From NCBI GenBank assembly GCA_002077045.2, contig KZ111177.1, positions 231,255 to 264,907 of the forward strand: a stretch of 33,653 bases of DNA, in the 5' to 3' direction. A program made the translations under genes and the position numbers. Shown piece by piece: positions 29,430 to 33,653 of the stretch (within the stretch, counting starts at the first letter, position 1; each line of letters begins with the position of its first letter). This DNA comes from Rachicladosporium sp. CCFEE 5018. Its lineage: Eukaryota > Ascomycota > Dothideomycetes > Cladosporiales > Cladosporiaceae. The notes beneath the pieces are model-generated. The model was not told where the DNA came from and did no database searches. It saw only the letters and a program-made list of their open reading frames with translations.

Positions 29430-31358
29430 TCAGGGTGCTCTCATCGGGCCTATGAGAGTCTCGGCTGTGCACGTAGCCTGGCTACGCGGTTCGTTCGTAG
29501 GCCGCGCGTTAGTGTCCCAAACCGACTGACGCCGTGAAGTCAGTCTACTGCCGGGTTCGTCTTGTAGAAGCTCGACACCAGCAAGACGCAAATACTTGTG
29601 TTCGCCACCGCTTCTGTCATCAGACTGTCCCATTTTGCGCTCAAGCGTGCGCACATATACCTGTCGAGAGCTGGGCGAAGCAGACAGGCTCAGTAGGAGG
29701 TATCTCAGCGTTTCGTAGTGCCGCGCTTTCTTGGAGTAGCCGCAAAGTGTCAGGGCATCGAGGAGAGAGTATGCGATTTCGAATTGCTTCTCAAACTAGT
29801 GCAGGGAGTCAGCTTCCGCTCGTCCAGTGAAACTGTCAGAGTGTTTCCCACTTACAATGCCAAGACCATGCGCTTGTATCGCTACAGGCGGCAAAGACTT
29901 GACCACCTCGCATAGCGAAGTGGCGATCTCGATCGGATACTCATAGGTGAAGGCAGAGTCAGATGCCGTAGATGTCACCATGCTGAGCTTAAGGGCAGAT
30001 TGCCAGAAAATCAAGCGCAGCCATTGCTGGGTGACTAGCACGTTAGCACGTTGAATGTCGCTGACGTGCCGCATGTCCAGTGGCTCTCGCAAGTGACCTT
30101 GGAGCGTGGAAAGCTCGTTCTCCTTCTGTGCAGTCGCAGATGATAGGCCGGTGTCATTCCACAGACGTACGAAGTTTGAGTCCAGTAGTGAGAACAGGTG
30201 ATACAGTTTGCTCAGTCCGAAAATGATGGACGGATCTTCGTCCGGAAGCGCGTCTGTGGGTAGCCCAGGTGGAAGACTGATGCTGACTGGGAAGTTATTG
30301 AGTGTGCATGCGCCGCGCTCCGTGATGTACAGCAAGGCAAAGGTCCGTTGGTGGCGGAGCTTTTCAGCGGGATCCGAAGTATAGTTAGTATCGAGTAAGT
30401 CCGCTGCATGCGATAGCGTGATAGCTTCGCGGAGATAAAACCAAGATGCCTTTCTACATTTGAGTTCAAAATACGCTACGCTGATGAATAACGAGGCCAG
30501 CACGTCGTAAAAGGTCGCTTCCTCGACGTAGTCGGCGGCGAGTCGAGCGTCATGACACCGTCGAATGTACTTCTTGCAAGCTACCGCCCGCTTGTCTGTA
30601 TCAAGTGTGGGCCAGTGATCGATGCTCACCAGTGCGAAAGCACATATTGACCATAGTAGTGTTGATTCGCTGCGATCAAGGTCTCGCGTCTCGCTGAGCA
30701 GAGACTGCAGTGCTTGCTGATCCAACAAAGGGTATGTTGGGTAGAGATGGGTGATGAATAAAGCAACCCCCCGCTCGATAACTGGGGTTATTGCGAAAAT
30801 GCGTGGATGTACCGTGTCAGGCGAGCTGGACAACGGTACACTGTCGGCGAAGGGTGATATCTGTTGATCAACTATGGATGACGAGGTAACAGCTACTGGT
30901 GACCAGTCTTCGTTGCCGGTGGGATCCTGCCAGGGAGCAAGGATTCCTTGAGCGAAGCCGCTGAACGTCAGATACTGACTCTCGACGTCTGCGCTACCCG
31001 TGAGCGTGCTGCTAGAGGTGGCTTCTGACGGGAACTCAGTCTGATAGCTGTGCGCGGAAACAACTGATGGATGATGGTGGTCAACTGAGGAATTCGACAT
31101 AGCAGACGGCTGAGGTCCATATGGCGAGTCAGCAGGACCAGGACCTCCCCCGACTGCCGCGCTTGACTGGGCTCGTATTTCATCGATGACCGGCCCTCTA
31201 CTTGCTCTTGGACCACGCTTCCGCCGAACGGAGTCGAAAGTGCAGACAAAGCCATGGTGGGTACATCGGTCGCAAGGCTGGGTGTAGTCACACCTGCCCT
31301 TTCTGCGTCGGCATTGATCGCACGGGATGGTAATTATGGCTGGCGTGGCCTCACTCAT
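29430..31358 (-). CDS. Zn2Cys6 transcription factor, likely activator of the MAL-like cluster
   Basis: Two exons, 31358-29856 and 29795-29430, with a 60 bp intron (GTAAGT...TAG) give 622 aa. The binuclear zinc cluster is at the N-terminus with Cys13, 16, 23, 29, 32 and 39 (spacing 2-6-5-2-6), followed by the basic linker RRKRGPR. A Ser-rich stretch leads to a fungal-specific transcription-factor domain with LFITHLYPTYPLLDQQALQ, WFYLREAITLSHAADLL and LLYITERGACTLNNFPVSISLP. The RTFALLYITERG block resembles maltose/AmyR-type regulators. Without the intron the protein would stop right after the junction; exon 2 adds ~120 residues beginning FEKQFEIAYSLLDALTL, which fits the family. Target choice is inferred from the adjacent alpha-glucosidase and permease. 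Confidence 0.88.
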
Positions 31359-31914
31359 CTTGCATGGATGTCGAGTTGGGCTGTTCGCCGAGCGAGCGAG
31401 AGATAAGTGCTCTGTATGTTGTGAACGGGACTTCTGTGAATACCCCTCTCCACGCAAGCTTCACGCTGTCGTTCGGCCCTCGCCGCGACCTAACACTCGA
31501 CAACGTTGGTCTCATCTTGATAATACCAGTGACTATTGTAAAGGTCCGCGAGGTAGTCTCCTGTGGGGATTGACGACCATGCATCCCGGCTGTTCACGTT
31601 AGCTCTTGGTTCATAGACCAGGAGGGTGTGATACAAGGTGGTATGTGTTTGCCCGGACTTAGCTCGGCGTTTGCGGGATCGCTCGGCATATAGTATGCCA
31701 TCGGACTCTCGAGCACGCGATGTCCGACTACAAGGTTATGCTGTAATTCATTGTATTACTTGCCAACATCATACCCTCGCGAATATTGTCATTGTGGACA
31801 GGCAGGACTTCACGTGCAGCTCGAAAGTATAGAGGAGCAAGCGCACCTGAGATCGAGAGCCTTGCGACTTCGACTTGCTCGCTCAACTGTGGGCTACAGG
31901 AAAGGCGCATCGGC
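31359..31914. promoter_or_regulatory. Divergent promoter between the Zn2Cys6 regulator and ATM1
   Basis: A 556 bp gene-free interval separates the two starts. Near the regulator is a GAGCGAGCGAG run (about 31388-31400) like that in the permease/maltase promoter. Only short open frames are present and none is convincing. Confidence 0.5.
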
Positions 31915-33653
31915 ATGCTCGCCGGCCGGCTGCTCCTGCGGCCTGGTCTGGCCTCATGTCGTCTCAAGTCCAGCAGTCTGCCAAGGACTGGTAGGGGGTC
32001 AATTGTTGCTTCAATCGAGCCCACGCGACGCGTCTTCGCGAGCACACCACGGCACAGGAAGGATGAGGCACGAGCACGAACCGTACAAGGCGAACTCGCC
32101 AGCCGCATACCGGCGCGCGAAAGCATCAAGTCCGAGACAGTCACTGTGAAGCCGCCCGCCCAGCCAGAGGTTAGGACGGATCCGCTACTGGCCGAGCAGA
32201 CAGTCTCGAACAGGGAGCAGCGAAAAGCCGACTGGGCCATCATTAAGGACATGGCACACTACATATGGCCGAAGGACGACTTCAGCACACGCTTTCGAGT
32301 GAGCTTGAGTGTAGGCCTGTTGATAGGCGCAAAGGTCCGCCTACCTCCACTTTCACGTCGTAGGGCAGCATCGTTGATAGAGGTATGTAGGTTCTCAATA
32401 TCCAGATCCCTTTTTACTTCAAAGCCATCGTCGATTCTATGAACATCGACTTCGCTGCTGCTGGCGGGACCGCCATGACTGTCGCAGGAGCCGCGATCTT
32501 CGCTTACGGAGCGACGCGGATTGGCTCTGTCATCTTTCAGGAGATTCGCAACGCGGTCTTCGCGAGCGTAGCACAGAAGGCTATACGCAGAGTCGCCAGC
32601 AACGTCTTTGAGCATTTGCTCAAGCTGGACCTTCAGTTCCATCTATCGCGACAGACAGGCGGACTCACTCGAGCCATCGACCGCGGTACCAAGGGTATCA
32701 GCTTTCTCCTGACCAGCATGGTCTTCCACATCATCCCCACAGCGCTCGAGATAAGTCTGGTCTGCGGCATCCTGACGTACCAATACGGTGCCAAATTCGC
32801 TGCCATCACAGTCGGCACGATGGTCGCCTACACCATCTTCACAATCTGGACAACTGCCTGGCGGACGAAATTCCGTAAGCAAGCTAACGCAGCAGACAAC
32901 AAAGGCGCCACAGTTGCTGTCGATAGCTTGATCAATTACGAAGCAGTAAAGTACTTCAATAATGAGAAGTTCGAAGTCGGGCGATACGACAGCGCGCTGA
33001 AGAATTACGAGACTGCTAGCATTAAGGTTGCTACCTCTCTTGCGTACTTGAACAGCGGGCAGAACTTGATCTTTTCCTCCGCGCTGACGGCAATGATGTA
33101 TATGGCCGCGCAAGGGGTCGCACGTGGGAATCTCACCGTAGGAGACCTGGTCATGGTGAATCAGCTTGTATTTCAGCTCAGTATGCCGCTAAACTTCCTC
33201 GGATCAGTATATCGCGAGCTGAGACAGAGTCTGCTGGACATGGAAACGCTTTTCAACTTGCAGAAAGTGCACGTCGCCATCGCGGAGCCCAAGACACCTG
33301 CTCCTCTCCTGCTAAGCAAGGGTGGCGAGATTAAGTTCGAGAATGTCACATTCGGCTACCGTGCCGACCGCCCAATCCTACAGAATCTAGACCTCACCAT
33401 CCCAGCCGGCAAGAAAGTAGCCATAGTCGGACCTTCAGGCTGTGGGAAATCCACTCTTCTCCGCCTCCTCTTCCGCTTCTACGACGTCGAGTCCGGCCGC
33501 ATCACGATCGATGGGCAAGACATCCGCGATGTCTCTGTCGAGTCCCTTCGTAGAAGTATCGGCGTCGTGCCTCAAGACACGCCCCTCTTCAACGACACGA
33601 TCGAGCACAACATTCGCTACGGCCGCATCTCAGCTACGCATGCCGAAGTCATC
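31915..33653 (+). CDS. ATM1: Mitochondrial ABC transporter ATM1 (Fe-S cluster pathway), 3' end outside the window
   Basis: Two exons are seen, 31915-32334 and 32391 to the window edge, covering 561 residues. The ATG at 31915 opens an Arg/Leu/Ser-rich, acid-poor presequence (MLAGRLLLRPGLASCRLKSS), as expected for a mitochondrial import signal. The half-transporter membrane domain carries blocks highly typical of ATM1: QIPFYFKAIVDSMNIDF, RNAVFASVAQKAIRRVASNV, RQTGGLTRAIDRGTKGISFL and NYEAVKYFNNEKFE. The nucleotide-binding domain begins with FENVTFGYR, Walker A GPSGCGKST at about 487-495 and the Q-loop VVPQDTPLFNDTI. The window ends before the ABC signature and Walker B. It exports a glutathione-linked sulfur species from the matrix for cytosolic Fe-S assembly. 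The intron donor is the unusual GTCCGC. Confidence 0.95.

Overview
The window is nuclear DNA of a filamentous ascomycete. The genes carry short introns of about 50-120 bp with GT...AG ends, and they include families typical of Pezizomycotina: an RTA1-like membrane protein, a HET-domain protein, a Zn2Cys6 regulator and a fungal-type copper amine oxidase. The moderate GC content, compact spacing and close sequence pairs would fit a Dothideomycete such as a diploid or hybrid black yeast. That placement is only a guess, because nothing here identifies the species.

The main structural fact is a long direct duplication. Bases 1-11293 (copy A) match 15314-26594 (copy B) almost base for base, in the same order and orientation, at a rough by-eye identity of 96-97 percent with many small indels. 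Each copy carries six genes: a secreted PLC-like phosphodiesterase (+), an RTA1-like seven-helix protein (+), a lambda-crystallin/3-hydroxyacyl-CoA dehydrogenase-type enzyme (-), a DsbA/FrnE-like thioredoxin-fold protein (+), a HET-domain protein (-) and an MFS alpha-glucoside-type permease (-). Copy A ends exactly at a run of 100 N (11294-11393). Between the gap and copy B lie a 5'-truncated GT8/GNT1-like glycosyltransferase and a complete copper amine oxidase that ends in the peroxisomal signal SKL. The copies could be a real tandem duplication of about 15.3 kb with its junction in the gap. They could equally be two alleles or homeologs joined end to end by the scaffolder.

The copies have decayed in a complementary way. 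In copy A the dehydrogenase is frameshifted by a 2-base deletion and the HET gene is open. In copy B the dehydrogenase is intact, while the HET gene has two closely spaced stops and a further net 16-base deletion. The PLC-like protein of copy B has Leu in place of the second motif His.

Beyond copy B the sequence is single-copy. The copy B permease (-) is divergent from a GH13 alpha-glucosidase with maltase-type active-site residues (+), and a Zn2Cys6 regulator (-) follows convergently. Together these form a MAL-like cluster of permease, maltase and activator, with repeated elements in the shared promoter. Divergent from the regulator is the mitochondrial ABC transporter ATM1, cut off by the window end. 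I found no RNA genes, transposons or CRISPR arrays, and no convincing new system. The most informative signals are the duplication, its reciprocal gene damage and the MAL-like cluster.
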